Origin: Pseudovirgaria hyperparasitica | Taxonomy: Eukaryota; Ascomycota; Dothideomycetes; Acrospermales; Acrospermaceae | Direction: 5' to 3' | DNA length: 64,000 nucleotides | Assembly: GCF_010093815.1 (NCBI RefSeq) | Contig: NW_022985562.1 | Span: forward strand, 434,001-498,000 | Part shown: positions 9,915-22,227 of the stretch, piece by piece | Layout of the letters: the number at the start of each line of letters is the position of its first letter | Position numbering within the stretch: the first letter of the stretch is position 1 | The notes under the pieces: generated by a model | The model's input: the letters and a program-made list of their open reading frames with translations, nothing else | Told to the model about the DNA's origin: nothing | The model's database searches: none | Position numbers and translations under genes: made by a program

Positions 9915-12711
9915 ATGAACGATAAAGGATCGCCCGTTCCCCCAAGCACCTCTGGACAGTATAGCATCTGTAACGACTCGAACAACGATCCGTCTTTCAT
10001 GCTAGCAGCAATGGTAAGTTAACTGCCACCATCTCAGTCACTATCCTCTTTCGATGCTGGCCGATAGACTTCATTTCATTAACCTCAATTGTAGGGTGTC
10101 CAGTGCACTGAAACCATCGGTCACGATGGTACACTTCCTCTGACGACCTCCAAGATGCTCAATAATCAGCAGTGTCGCGCTACCACAGCTCGGACTCCAT
10201 CTTTCAAGGTATTTCACCCAGCGTTGCTACACCAAGAGTGAAATTGGTGTAACAACGCGTATCGTGTGTCTTACAACCTATTGACTTTCTTCGCCAGAAA
10301 CCTGATGAGTCGTCCGAGAACTCCGCAATCCTTGATAAGCTTCTCAACTCTCTGACCACCAATGTCAGCCGTGCGAACATTCATAATGGACACGCCAAGG
10401 TTGCCGAGCAGGAGAAGTCCAACAATGTGGAATCTTCCCCTTCCGCAAACCACATGACTCCACGTTCTTCGCGCTGCGATGAGCCGAGGTCATCCCCTGA
10501 CGCCCAGGAGATGGAACGCTTGAAGCAAGAGCTTGTAGATGCAAAAAGTCGGATTGCCCGTATGGACCAAGAATTGCACGAGACCCGGATCACCAAGCAC
10601 ACCATGGAACACGCGACTGGCCCACCATCTGAGGTCGATTTCAAAGGTGACGTCACAGATCAGACTATCAGCAGCTTGCAAATCAACTTCAACGCTGCCA
10701 CTCGCGGTATCGGATCTCGTCAAGAAAGCTGGCAGCTTCAAGCTGAAGATGCACGCTCAGATACAAGTGAGGCTCTCTCGGCTGGTGTCACTAATCGCGT
10801 TCAAGGCAACTGGATGAATACGGGAACAAAGAATGGCTTTGCTTGCAACGTCTCTGCGCCAGTAGAGCAAGGATACATAGCCCCGACTAACAACAACTGG
10901 AATATGAACGGGCTTAGACCGTGGTATGGGGCTAACATTGGCCAAGGACTCAACGCCACTGGCTTTAATCCTCCTCAACCTCCTTCACGGTCTAATCCTG
11001 GCCTCCGCATTGACACTTATCGCAACAATCAAATGCTTAATGAGCCAGCTCACTTCCCGCTCGACCATAGCTTACGTCGTGGAGTCAGCAATCCACCAAG
11101 TCGTCCTCCGTCCGCGTTTGACAGCCGCCTTGGAGCATGGGGCACATATTCTGGGAGTGCTAATTCTGTAGACGGCGCTGGAGTTAGTCCTCCTTTGACT
11201 CCCCTATCCGCCCAGTCTATGGGAATGTACTCCATGGGATCGCAGCAATACCAACCGCGGGCCATTGGCACTCGCCTTTCGCCCACTGCGGCGGAATTCA
11301 GTTTTGACGCAGCTGTTCCATCGCCCTGGAACAATCCCTCTGTGAGTTTGCCATTCACCATGGATTTCAACTCAGCTAATGCCGCAAAGGGACAGCCGGA
11401 CGCTGCAGGTACATATGTCGCTTCGGTCGAACCAATGAACTATCGCCGCCTGCTTGACCGCAACATGACTTGTAACTGGAAGTACATCGTGGACAAGATT
11501 GTATGCAACAACGACCAACAAGCTTCAATCTTCCTGCAGCAAAAGCTGAAGGTCGGCACAGTTGAGCAAAAGCATGAGATAGTCGACGCTATCATAGCAC
11601 AGGCCTATCCTCTCATGATAAATCGTTTTGGTAATTTCCTGGTGCAGCGATGCTTCGAGCACGGTACCCCGGAGCAAGTCGTACTGATAGCCAACGCTAT
11701 TCGTGGCAACACTCTGACTCTCAGCATGGATGCTTTTGGCTGTCATGTTATTCAGAAAGCATTCGATGCCGTTCCAGAAGAATACAAGGCTCTCATGGTC
11801 CATGAGTTACTCCGTCGCATCCCGGAAACTGTCATTCATAGATATGCATGCCATGTTTGGCAGAAACTGTTCGAGCTTCGTTGGAGTGACTCACCCCCCC
11901 AAATCATGAAATACGTCAACGAAGCTCTTCGTGGCATGTGGCATGAGGTTGCTCTGGGTGAGACCGGCAGTCTTGTCGTACAGAATATATTCGAGAACTG
12001 CTTGGAAGAAGACAAGGTAATGTGCTTCCCTTCGTGTTAGCAAATCATACTAATACTATCAAAGCGTCCTTGTATTGGTGAGGTCCTCCAGGCCATTGAT
12101 GTTATCGCACATGGTCAATTCGGCAACTGGTGCATTCAGCACATCTGTGAACATGGTGCCCCTGCCGATCGCAGCAGGGCTATCGACCATATTCTTCGCT
12201 TTGCGACAGAGTATAGCATGGATCAGTACGCATCAAAAGTGATCGAGAAGTGTCTGAAGATTGGAGGAGGAGAGTTCTTGGACCGCTATCTCGAAAGAGT
12301 CTGTGAAGGTCGCGCCGACCGTCCACGCATGCCCTTGATCGACAGTAGGTTCTCACTTACCGCAGTACCAGAATATACAATTGACACTTGACAGTCGCTG
12401 GTGACCAGTTTGGAAATTACTTGGTACAGTATATACTCACCCATGCCGGTTCTCAGCATCGAGAGGTCGTTGCTAGTCATGTTCGGTAAGTGCATTATTG
12501 GTTTTGGGGCGGAAAAGGGTGTGCTAATGAATCCTGCAGAAAGCACATGGTCTCCCTTCGAGGCTCAAAGTATGGCTCTCGAGTCGCTATGTTATGTTGT
12601 AATCCAGCATTCGCCACCCGTCCTGGACCTCCAGCTGGAATGCAACTGAACCGTTACAGCACTGGTCATACCACTGCTGTTCGTCCCGTCTACGGCGGAG
12701 CTTACCGTTGA
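9915..12711 (+). CDS. Pumilio-family (PUF) RNA-binding protein
   Basis: Exons 9915-10013, 10095-10208, 10298-12016, 12065-12344, 12395-12485 and 12540-12711 give 824 residues. PUF proteins bind UGUA-containing 3' UTRs and repress or destabilise mRNAs. The N-terminal ~490 residues are low-complexity (Asn, Ser, Pro, Gly), with a short coiled coil near residues 90-130. The C-terminal PUF array shows repeat cores FGNFLVQRCFEHG, FGCHVIQKAFDAV, YACHVWQKLFELRW, TGSLVVQNIFENC, FGNWCIQHICEHG, YASKVIEKCLKIGG and FGNYLVQYILTHAG. The YACHVWQK and TGSLVVQ repeats have unusual base-contact residues, so RNA specificity may differ from classic Puf3. A basic Gly/Tyr/Arg-rich tail ends the protein. It resembles the fungal meiotic PUF (Mpf1-like) group; that assignment is from memory and tentative. 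Confidence 0.93.
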
Positions 12712-13861
12712 AAAGATAAACTTGTCTTACATCTTGTCGTCTCAGGCTGCTATTCATGATCTCTCACTGGACGCTTCATCCATATGTTTCACCACTTAAA
12801 ATCGCATCTCGCCGACCCTACAACGTTGTCGTTCCAGCGGTGTGCTCTTCCCGCGAAGACTTTTGGTGTACGCGTTGGACCTACAGTATCTTTGCTTCTC
12901 ACCGATCAGTGGGAGCATGAGTGTCTCAAAAGAAGAGTCTCAAGGCGTTGTACTTACTCATCGTCACCGACGAACTATCAAAAATCAATCATGTTGTCCG
13001 CGTTGGCAACAGTCGGACACGTTATTATTTGGGTACCAGAACGGCACCGAGCTTCCTGTCTTGTTTCCCAGCATCTTTTCCTACCTGACTGCCCGTCTAG
13101 AAACCTGGTCATCGTTGACTTGGGCTGTTTGGATTGTTCCTTTAACTTGTTGTACTCATACAAGCATATCTTCAAGGAAGCTTTTCTGATAGCAAATCGT
13201 CCGATTGATCTCTCTCACAGGGCTCGTATGGACGTAGGGTCCGCACCGTCAATGTGGTCCGCCGAGCAGTCTTACGGCAAGCATCGATCTTGGTCGTCAC
13301 CGGGATATGCTGTAAGACTAGAAGTCGCGGTTTCATTTCCTTTTGCAATTCCAGTAATCACAACAACAAACTATTTGGCATATTTATGTTAGAAAACCCT
13401 GGATGCTAGTCGCTCGTTGAATATATCAGCATTCCTTAGAAAATTCGTGCTTTGTTGATATGCCAAATTATACTGGTGATATATTATTAAGCTGCGTGAT
13501 ACTTATGTGTATAAATGCGGTTGCGCTATGTTGTTGACCAGACTAGACAAGCCTTCATTCTTGGCCGGTCGAATTCTCAGGTCGGTGAAGTGACATGACT
13601 TATGATATAATGGAATATCCGAAAGCGGTAAGGCCCCTACCCAGGCACGATCACAGGCCAAGCCTTCATGTGCCTTCCCGCCGGCTCGCTCCAGAACATG
13701 GCACGTTAAACCACCCACTCTACCACCACTTTCACTGAAGGGGTTTATCAACTATTGGCCATTCAACACCACTTACGTATGGTTCAATTTCTAGCGACTG
13801 TCATCCCCTCAGCGACTGTGTGGCCATTTTACGAACGCTCCCGCCGACAGCCATCTTCATC
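12712..13861. other. Long 3' region of the PUF gene and SEY1 leader
   Basis: This holds 1.15 kb without a convincing gene. A 202-codon frame (12784-13392) overlaps another open frame and lacks family features, so most of this is probably the PUF 3' UTR. A UGUACUCAUA sequence, matching the UGUANNNNUA class of PUF sites, occurs at 13151-13160. AT-rich DNA near 13430-13510 may hold the polyadenylation region. Confidence 0.5.
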
Positions 13862-16654
13862 ATGTCCATTACACTCAACGGCGACGGAGGGCGTCCAAGT
13901 ATGTCAACACAAAAGTCTGCGCCCTCTGTCATGAACCAGCACTTTGCACCTGTGGGCGAGCAGCCCACGATGGAGCAGTACCAACATGGAGTGCAAGTTA
14001 TTGATGAGGACAAAGAGTTCAAGTAGGTTGCGCCGAGCAATGACGAGCAATAACTGATAGCGCTGCATGTAGTCCAAACCTCTCTACATACTTCCAACTT
14101 GAGAAAGTTACGCCCGCCGGTTTCAATTACCACATCATATCCGTGTTTGGCTCGCAGTCTACTGGCAAATCCACACTATTGAACTATTTGTTTGGCACAG
14201 ACTTCGGCGTGATGTCTGAGCAAGAGAGGCGGCAGACCACGAAAGGAATATGGATGTCGAAGAACAAACGAGGCGTAGATGCTGATGGAGGCAAAAGCAT
14301 GGCTGACAACATTCTTGTTATGGATGTGGAAGGCACGGACGGTCGTGAACGAGGAGAGGACCAGGACTTTGAGCGGAAGAGCGCGCTGTTTGCATTGGCA
14401 ACTAGCGAGGTTCTCATAGTCAACATATGGGAACACCAAGTCGGTCTGTACCAAGGTGCAAATATGGGTTTGCTTAAGACAGTTTTCGAGGTCAACTTGC
14501 AGCTTTTCGTAAAGGGGAGAGAGTATGTTGACATACATCGTATATCCGACGCGATACTGACAGTGCGACAGGACGATTCCCCGTTCCCTATTGTTCTTTG
14601 TGATTCGAGATCACATTGGCCACACTCCTCTGGTGAACCTTAAAAATACCTTGATCCAGGATCTCTCCAGGATATGGTCGACAATATCAAAACCAAAGGG
14701 GCTAGAAAATTCTAAAATCGAAGACTACTTTGATTTTGCATTTGTAGGACTACCACATAAAATTTTGAAGCCAGAGGCATTCCAGCAGGATGTGGAAAAG
14801 CTGAGTCTCAGATTCAACGAAGGCTACAAGGATCGTAAGAAGCATGGTCTAGTCGATGAATCATCAGAGCCAATTCTTCTACCCGAATATCACCGCCGTA
14901 TACCTGCCGATGGCTTTTCTACCTATGCCGCAAACATCTGGGACCAGATCGTACACAATAAAGACTTGGACTTGCCGACTCAGCAAGAGCTTTTGGCTCA
15001 GTTCCGTTGCGACGAGATCGCGAGAGAGGTTCTCGTCGGATTCGATGAAGCTATTATACCCCTTGAGGAGCAACAAGCCTTGGACATCACGTCCGGAAAA
15101 CCTAAGATCATTACAGGTCTCGGACAAGTCATGAACAGTGCACGTTCCAATGCCTTGAGCAACTTCGAGACAGCAGCAAGTCGATATCATAAGGGCGTGT
15201 ACGCACGGAAGCGAACAGAGTTAGAGGGAAAAGTCGACGGCAGACTAAAAGCCCTGACTCAGGGGCAATTAGCAGCAGCACATAAAGCTGGCGTAAATGC
15301 CTTCAGCGATGCCGTGAGCGCTGCAGTCAAAGATGGCCAGAAGAAAGGCGCACAATACGACTTCGCCGAAATAGTCATCATTGAGAAAAAGAATGCGATC
15401 ACCCGGTTTGAAGCGGAGGGTATGGCTATCCTTGTTAAGGACGCCTCATGGAGCAACTTTAAGCAGGAGCTAAATCTATACCGCAAGGACCTCGATGAAG
15501 TAAGCGCGAAACTGCGGAAAGATGAAATGCGCCGTCTTGCGACAAGAGTAGAGAGATGGGTTCGTTCGAGGCTTGGCGATTCAGTGGGACTAGAATTCAA
15601 CAAACTTGGATCTGGTCGCGCGGGTAACGGTGCCCCTGAGGAAGGCGTTAAGCCAAAAACCGAAAAAGATATCTGGGATCGCATATGGGATGTATTCACG
15701 GAAATGGTTTCCGAAGCCGAGAAACGGTTCACAGAGCGAGCAAGGAGCTTTGATGCAAGCCCCGAAGAAGTCGAGATTGGCCTCTGGAGGTTACGACGCA
15801 AATCATGGGGTGTTCTACATACAAAGATCGACGAAGAGGTCATGGAGGGAAACATCTTGCTCAAGCTCCGGGAGAACTTCGAAGACAAATTCCGATATGA
15901 CGAGGCTGGTGTACCACGAATATGGCGCCCAACCGATGACATAGAAGGATTATACACAAAGGCGCGAGAGTCTACCGTTACTCTTATTCCCCTACTATCA
16001 CGTTTCAGGCTTTCAACAACATCTTCGCCACCACCGCTTGACGCCTGGATCGGCATAGCACCTTCTGCTGTGGCTGCTGCCGACGAGGAAGACCTCATTC
16101 CTATCGGAGGTGTGGACGAAGAAGAAGGCAAGAGCCTTGAGGAAGAAATGACTATCTTGAACGACGCGAAACAGCAAGACCTAACTGTGCGATTCAAAAA
16201 GATGGCTGATGGCGTCTTCGTCGAAGCTAAACGCGGCGCGCTTGGTACGGTTTCGTCTATCCCATTATATTTCTGGCTCGTGTGTGTAGTACTTGGATGG
16301 AACGAAATTATGGCTGGTAAGTCTCCGTTTGTCTCAGCATCCTTTCGATGTACTGATGTGGCTATTATAGTCCTCCGCAATCCCTTCCTCATCCTTTGCG
16401 GGATTCTTCTCGCCGCTGGTGCTTATACCACCTATACGCTAAACTTATGGGGTCCCATATACCGCATGGGCAACGCAGCATTTGGTCAGGCTGTGGAGGT
16501 CGGAAAAGAACGTCTTCGCGAGTTCTTAGAGAGCTCAGATACGGGAAGGCAGGCAATGAATATGGCAGGCCAGAACGCAGCTGAGAATGTGAGAATGGAC
16601 AGGTTGGATGGCAGGGGAAACAAGATGAAAGAGGAGGATATGGAAGATATTTGA
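13862..16654 (+). CDS. SEY1: Sey1 / RHD3 family ER-fusion GTPase
   Basis: Exons 13862-14022, 14073-14522, 14572-16316 and 16371-16654 give 879 residues, the usual length. Sey1 is the fungal atlastin counterpart: a dynamin-like GTPase that fuses ER tubules. The P-loop GSQSTGKST lies at ~80-88. [20 protein letters not shown] is the G3 and switch region. LLFFVIRDH carries the RD guanine-binding motif. A long helical bundle follows. Two C-terminal membrane segments ([17 protein letters not shown] and [21 protein letters not shown]) and a hydrophilic tail end the protein. The last intron is 54 nt, a multiple of three, and has no stop. An alternative start at 13901 would shorten the protein by 13 residues. 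It is convergent with rab11. Confidence 0.96.
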
Positions 16655-17209
16655 TACCTTAACGGTGGCGATGTTCCACGAAATATACGCTTCCAGGCCA
16701 AGGGTTGTAGATGATAGCTGTCTTGGTTATGCTTGGGTAGATAGGCTGGTTGATGATGACAATGACAGTACGGCTGGCTATGTATCTATGTACTGTTTCG
16801 AGCTAATACTGCTCCGGAAGCAATAGACAGGGTTACTCTCCGTTCCAGTGTGACACGGGCATCGCGGCCTGAAGACACCCTCAACGGTTCGATTATCTAC
16901 GTGACGTGGCTTGTGTAGGTAATGAATGAGGGATCTAAACCTATGCCAGAGTCTTGACGGCACGCCAAGAAACAGAGAAATAAGCATAAGCCAAGTGTAA
17001 TTCGCGCACAAGGAAGTTCCATTATCATCATGCAATAACAGCCCTCATGACATGAGTGAACGTAAAGGTAACTCCGCCCTCGTTAGCAAAGTAACCATTC
17101 CTGATTGCGCAGACTGTACTCCGGGTGGGTTTAGCATTGTGACGAATGAAGGACCAGGAATTAGTTTCTGGTTATATGTATACCTCAGGAGGGTATGATA
17201 GTTTCTTGC
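16655..17209. other. Convergent intergenic region SEY1 / rab11
   Basis: These are the 3' ends of two convergent genes. I see no gene, and no repeat beyond short TGATGATGACAATGACAG-like runs. Confidence 0.5.
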
Positions 17210-18071
17210 TTAACAGCACTTGCCGCCCTTGGCTTCGGTATCAGCCGATTTGCTGATCTCGAGGACCTTGCGCTCGCCAATGGGACCTTGTGAAGATTCA
17301 CCCTGGTCTAGTGCCTTGCTGGAGACGATACGGTAAATCTCTGTGACATGGTGTCAGGAAGTTCTCATGCAAGATCTGGACTGCGGGGCATACCAGTAAG
17401 GATGTTCTGGAAGGCAAGCTCTACGTTGCTGGCGTCTAGGGCAGACGTCTCGATGAAAGAAAGGTTGTTTTCACCTGCAGTGTTTAGAGTCATTCATTGA
17501 ACCTTCTTGCTGCACAACGTCTCGCACATACTCGCAAATTGCTTCGCAGTGTCAGTGGGAACTGCCCGCAGGTGCCTCAAGTCGCTCTTGTTTCCAACCA
17601 ACATGATAACGATATTGGAATCAGCGTGATCTCTCAGCTCTTTCAACCACCTAGTGACGTTGTCATATGTCTGTTGCTTGCTGATATCATAGACTAGAAG
17701 GGCACCGACAGCGCCTCTGTAGTATGCGGAGGTGATGGCGCGGTATCGCTCTTGCCCAGCAGTGTCCCAGATTTGCGCCTTAATGGTTTTGGCATCGACC
17801 TGAATGGACCGAGTCGCAAATTCGACGCCGATTGTAGACTTAGAGTCGAGATTGAACTCGTTGCGAGTGAAACGACTCAAGAGGTTGGATTTACCGACTC
17901 CAGAATCTCCAATAAGAACAACTGCATCATAAAGTGAGTATTGTGGCGAGACGGAGTCCGGATCTGAAATAGCATGTACCTTTGAAGAGGAACTAGGACG
18001 AGACAGTTAGCGATTTGCTTCGAGATAGCATCTGGAGGACAGGCTCTCACATCATACTCGTCGTTCGCCAT
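17210..18071 (-). CDS. Rab11 / Ypt31-family small GTPase
   Basis: Five exons on the minus strand: 18071-18051, 17992-17980, 17921-17532, 17474-17394 and 17340-17210, giving 211 residues. Rab11/Ypt31 drives exit from the trans-Golgi and endosomal recycling to the growing tip. P-loop GDSGVGKS is at ~16-23. The effector region is [12 protein letters not shown], the switch II region [19 protein letters not shown], and NKSD and ETSA bind guanine. The C-terminus ends in GGKCC, a double geranylgeranylation site. Exon 2 is only 13 nt (FLFK). The tiny exon is required to link MANDEYD to VVLIGDSG. The start at 18071 gives the conserved MANDEYDFLFK. Confidence 0.97.
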
Positions 18072-18619
18072 GATTGTTTCGGTCGAAAACGAAAGCTGCC
18101 TAGCGGTGGGAAGATATCACGGCGGCGGGGTAGGGGCAGAAGCGGACGAGGAGCTAGTGAAGATGTTGTAGAGCTGACGGTGCCTTGCAACAGTAGACGG
18201 TCAGAAGAAGATGCAGAAGCCGGCGGTGAAGATGTGGTGAGAAAAGGAGGAACTCACGGCGTTCAGATGCGCAACGCGGAATATCTGTGAATGCAGGTGT
18301 CTGTTTGACTACGGAGTAACGTTAAGTTAGTCTTAGTGCCAATCAATTCATTGTCCTTCGAACCCTGGCGTTGGGTCCATCGACACGTGATGTGATCCAG
18401 TCCCTGGCGCTGCGTCGCTCAGGCATTCACTACCTTACGGGTACGCTAGTGCTCTTGCTCAAGGCTTGCTTGCTCATCAAGCGCGTCCAAACAAAGTCTT
18501 CGCAAAATCGTTGATATCACTTACTTTGTTGCTCACAGTGTAATCAAGAATGCTGCTAACGCGCCTTTACCGAGCCTAGTCATTCTATCTCTGAAGCTTG
18601 ACATGGCCGCCTTGTAACA
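18072..18619. promoter_or_regulatory. Divergent promoter region rab11 / chromodomain gene
   Basis: About 550 bases with a purine-rich section near 18110-18260, probably rab11 leader, and no coding likeness. Both promoters must lie here. Confidence 0.5.
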
Positions 18620-21600
18620 ATGCCAATACCTGACATCTACACAGACATTGCTGAGGAGCTCGAGACGTGGGACTCAGATGACTATGCGTCAGATTCATCA
18701 TTTGACACAGAGAAAACTTACGATGTCGACCGCATTCTGGCTCAGAGGATCGAGAACGGTAAAACTCGTTACTTAGTAAGGTGGGCAGGTTACCGTCTAG
18801 TGAGGTAAACACAACGTTCCGTATGCCTGGATCCCTTCCCGACTATATCTAACAATAGAAAGAGCTAGCTGGGAGCCTGCAAGATCGTTCGAAGCACGCT
18901 CAATCATAAGACAGTGGAAGCGACAGTACAGCTTAGAGCGTAAAGGGTTGGCAAAACCTTTCGACGTGGATGCTTTGAAGCGCAAACAGGACGAGCGCGT
19001 AAAGGCACTCAAAAAGCGACACAAAGCACGGAAGTTGCAGGCCAACAAAAAGACACCTGCGAAGTTAGAATGTACCACGCCTTCAGCAATTTCGCTCGAG
19101 AACAGCTCAGTGACGACCACCACCGAAACTCCAGGTCCATTGAAAACAGTAACTCGGGGGAGGCCTGTTATTCCGGATTCCGAAGACTCTTCTGAAGACG
19201 ATTCAAATCCAGATTGCTCCAAGATTGCGCCCACCGTGCCTGGGAATAGCGTTGAGCATCAAATGCACATTGACACCACACCTAAAGAACCAAGTGAAAA
19301 TCGACTTCTACCCGCATCTGAATCGATACTTGCACAGGAAGATTCGGTCACTATTGAAGTGCCAACTCCAAATTTGGCGAACCATGCTACAAACCCGAGT
19401 GTATGTGAATCCGCGCCCGCTTCTATGTCGAAACTTAACCTACAGAAGCCCACAATCGCTACAAATTCAACAATCCAACCTGCAAAAAATGCTGTGAAGC
19501 AGATGGAACGAATCTCCAATCCCGCCTCTCCGTCAAAACTTGTACAGAAGAAGGTAACGGTCGATGATATGCCCGGTAGCTACTCGGTGAAAGATGCACT
19601 TACCTTCATACCCGGTAATACACTCAGCAAAGCACCAATGGTTGATCAGGCAGCGCCATCAAATGTGATAGTAGGGCAACAGAAAGTATCAAATAAACCC
19701 CGTGCCAGAATCATAGAGGTACCGACGTTGAAGGAGACATACCAGGAACTATTAGGCGGGATCGCTGGCAGCGCGAGGCCGCTTATACCTGGGAAGGAAG
19801 GCTCGAAGATCGTGAATAATCCCGTCACTAAGCGCCGGCGTGTAGAATCCGAACCTTCGAGGGCCCCAAATGACGACCAATTCCAGAAGATATCACAGAG
19901 ACGCAGGGCTGAGCTTCGCGGTCGCATTGATCGAGTGCCAACTGAATCATTGTATATCCCGGAAGATGAAGGAGTTGAGACTTCACTAGCCCTATCAGAT
20001 CGCCCAGAGCAGATGTCCGACATACGCCAGGAACATACAGGCCATAAAGGAAAAGTGCCACAGATCTGTTATCATTGGCTCAAAGGGGGTGGTTGCCAGC
20101 GTAAAATCGACTGTCCTTTTCTGCATGTTGATGACACAGAAAACTATGAGATATCCGATGAGATGGGCCGAGTTCCCCAGAAATATTGGAACCCACCGCA
20201 AACCTGCTGGTATTGGTTCAACAGCAAGTGTAGACTTGACGATCGGCATTGTGACTTCGCCCATGAAAATACAGGACTCATCGGACCCAATCCGCAGAAA
20301 CACGACTCAGAGACTACACTTGTCGACAGATCCGAATTGCCCATTTCCATGAGACGTCAATCGCACCAGAATCCGCTCGTGACCCCTGCTCCAGCCTTAG
20401 AGTCAATCCCTATTCCAAAAAAACAAACCACATGTTACCATTGGAAGCGCTATGGTGTTTGTAAATGGGGTGACGGATGCTGGTATGCCCACGAGGACAT
20501 GAGCAATGTAGCGCAACCGCCAAAGGTTGATCGCCCATGTGTATACCACCAGAAGGGTGGGTGCAACAAAGGAGAGAAATGCCAATTTGTACATGGGACG
20601 GGTCACATCGAGGCAGGTCTGCGTCAGGAAGATATGTCACCAAACTCTCCAGCATTCAAGGAAAGCACCAGGGAAGAAAACCCGACCGTCGATATGGACG
20701 TGGACAGCAGTTGCGCAGCACAAGTGCAAAGTATTGTTCCTATGAAAGAGTCTGCGACCTCTATTGGAATGAGTTTTTCTGTGCATTGTGCTTATGGAGC
20801 ACAAGGTTTTGAGGCTACACTCACCGGACTGAATGCGGCAACGCGAGATCGTCTCCATGATGTTGCTGGTCATGATTTAATGTTCTCTGTCGACAACCTG
20901 TGTCTGAAGGTAGACTTTCACAGTCTCGTATACGAGGGAGATGGCACTATACTTGCTCAAGGCCTTCTTTCGCCTTTTTCAGACTCTATCACTGCGTATC
21001 ATACCTTTAGGCAATTCCTCGATACTAGAGGACTATTCGCATTGGTGTTACATCGAGAGTTCACCTTGGTCTTGCATCCCAGCACCACAAAACCTATCTT
21101 GCATCTCCAAATCCTTATGCCAATTCTTGGTGTTACCAGGCCCATCATCCCAAAGATGCATGAAGTTGACTGCAACTCTACTCCAGATGAGACGTCACTC
21201 CAAATGCTGTTCAGACAGCGATATGGAGTGACAAATGACTACCTCTTTCAAGGACCTGGGGTCGACGATGGACAGCTAGATAAGAACGTATTTCTGATGT
21301 TTGATGAACAGAGTCATCGATCGGATCTCAATCTTTGGAAAACATTTTTATTGGATTCCCATGTGTCCGTGTTTGACTGCTCTGTCAGGGGATCGTGGGA
21401 CTATTTCGTGGGTAGTACCAAGATCAAGAAAGGGGTCATAATAGTGAGTGACCTAAACATCGCCCTCACGAGATTTCATAAAAAACGCCCACTAAACCCT
21501 ACTAGCTCCATTCCGAGATCCTCAGCTTGCATAAAATCAAAGATCTCTGGAAGATTCTGTACTCAAACAAGTACAATTTCTTCAGCGCCAGGCCAATCCA

Positions 21601-22227
21601 GACCTGGAAAATTCCCGTCACAAGAGATTCTTCGCCTGAGCGTGTGATCTCGAGGTTGTTTCCAACAGGTACACTGATACTGATTACAGACGACGTCTTT
21701 GTGCAATCTGCGAAAGAAGCGTTCACCATGATGGAGTGTCTCGATCGCGAGCATATCCGGCGAGGGAAGAAGACGAGGGTTGCTGGTAGACCTGGCCTGG
21801 TAGACTGGCTTACGGATAATTTGCTGTCGAGTGAAGACAAATACCAGACGTAAGCCGATGATCCACCTTATTGAACCTTTAACAACACATCTAATTAATA
21901 CCTGCTAGCTTGCGCGAGAAGACTATAGTGTACCTGGACAAATGCGCCCACGACGTATTCATTGATGAACCAGCGTTTCCATCACGACTGATCTCGCTAC
22001 CGCGAGATGAGATGCCACAGTATCACCAAACCTGGGAGCGAGACGAAGCCGAAGCTACAGATCATCTCGTGAACTGGTTCGCTGGGACATGTGAACTCCA
22101 CGCGGACAGCTTTAGAAGATTCATCGTCGTTCACCCAGATCCGCCTTCGACAACTTGGGCAAACAAGTACCAGCATCTCAACCTTATGAAGCCAGAGAGA
22201 TGCATTGAATTTCTGAAGGCTACATGA
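18620..22227 (+). CDS. Chromodomain protein with four CCCH zinc fingers
   Basis: Exons 18620-18804, 18863-21443, 21506-21849 and 21909-22227 give 1142 residues. Residues ~34-85 form a chromodomain: YDVDRILAQRIENG, then YLVRWAGYR-LVRASWEP across intron 1. It probably binds methylated histone H3. A basic, low-complexity linker runs to ~460. Four CCCH fingers follow at ~464 (C-x8-C-x5-C-x3-H), ~510 (C-x7-C-x6-C-x3-H), ~586 (C-x8-C-x5-C-x3-H) and ~621 (C-x7-C-x5-C-x3-H). The C-terminal ~450 residues look globular (VSVFDCSVRGSWDYFVG; FRRFIVVHPDPPSTTW) but I cannot place them. They could correspond to the C-terminal module of Chp1-like heterochromatin proteins. A role joining heterochromatin and RNA is inferred. 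Confidence 0.85.

Noticed and set aside
12784-13392. 202-codon frame after the PUF gene
   Set aside because: Overlapped by another long frame on the same strand, no domain or splice support, and best explained as PUF 3' UTR.
15259-16392. 377-codon open frame antisense to SEY1
   Set aside because: It mirrors the SEY1 coding frame. The composition is Ser/Arg-rich as expected from the complement of Glu/Lys codons, and no family motif is present.
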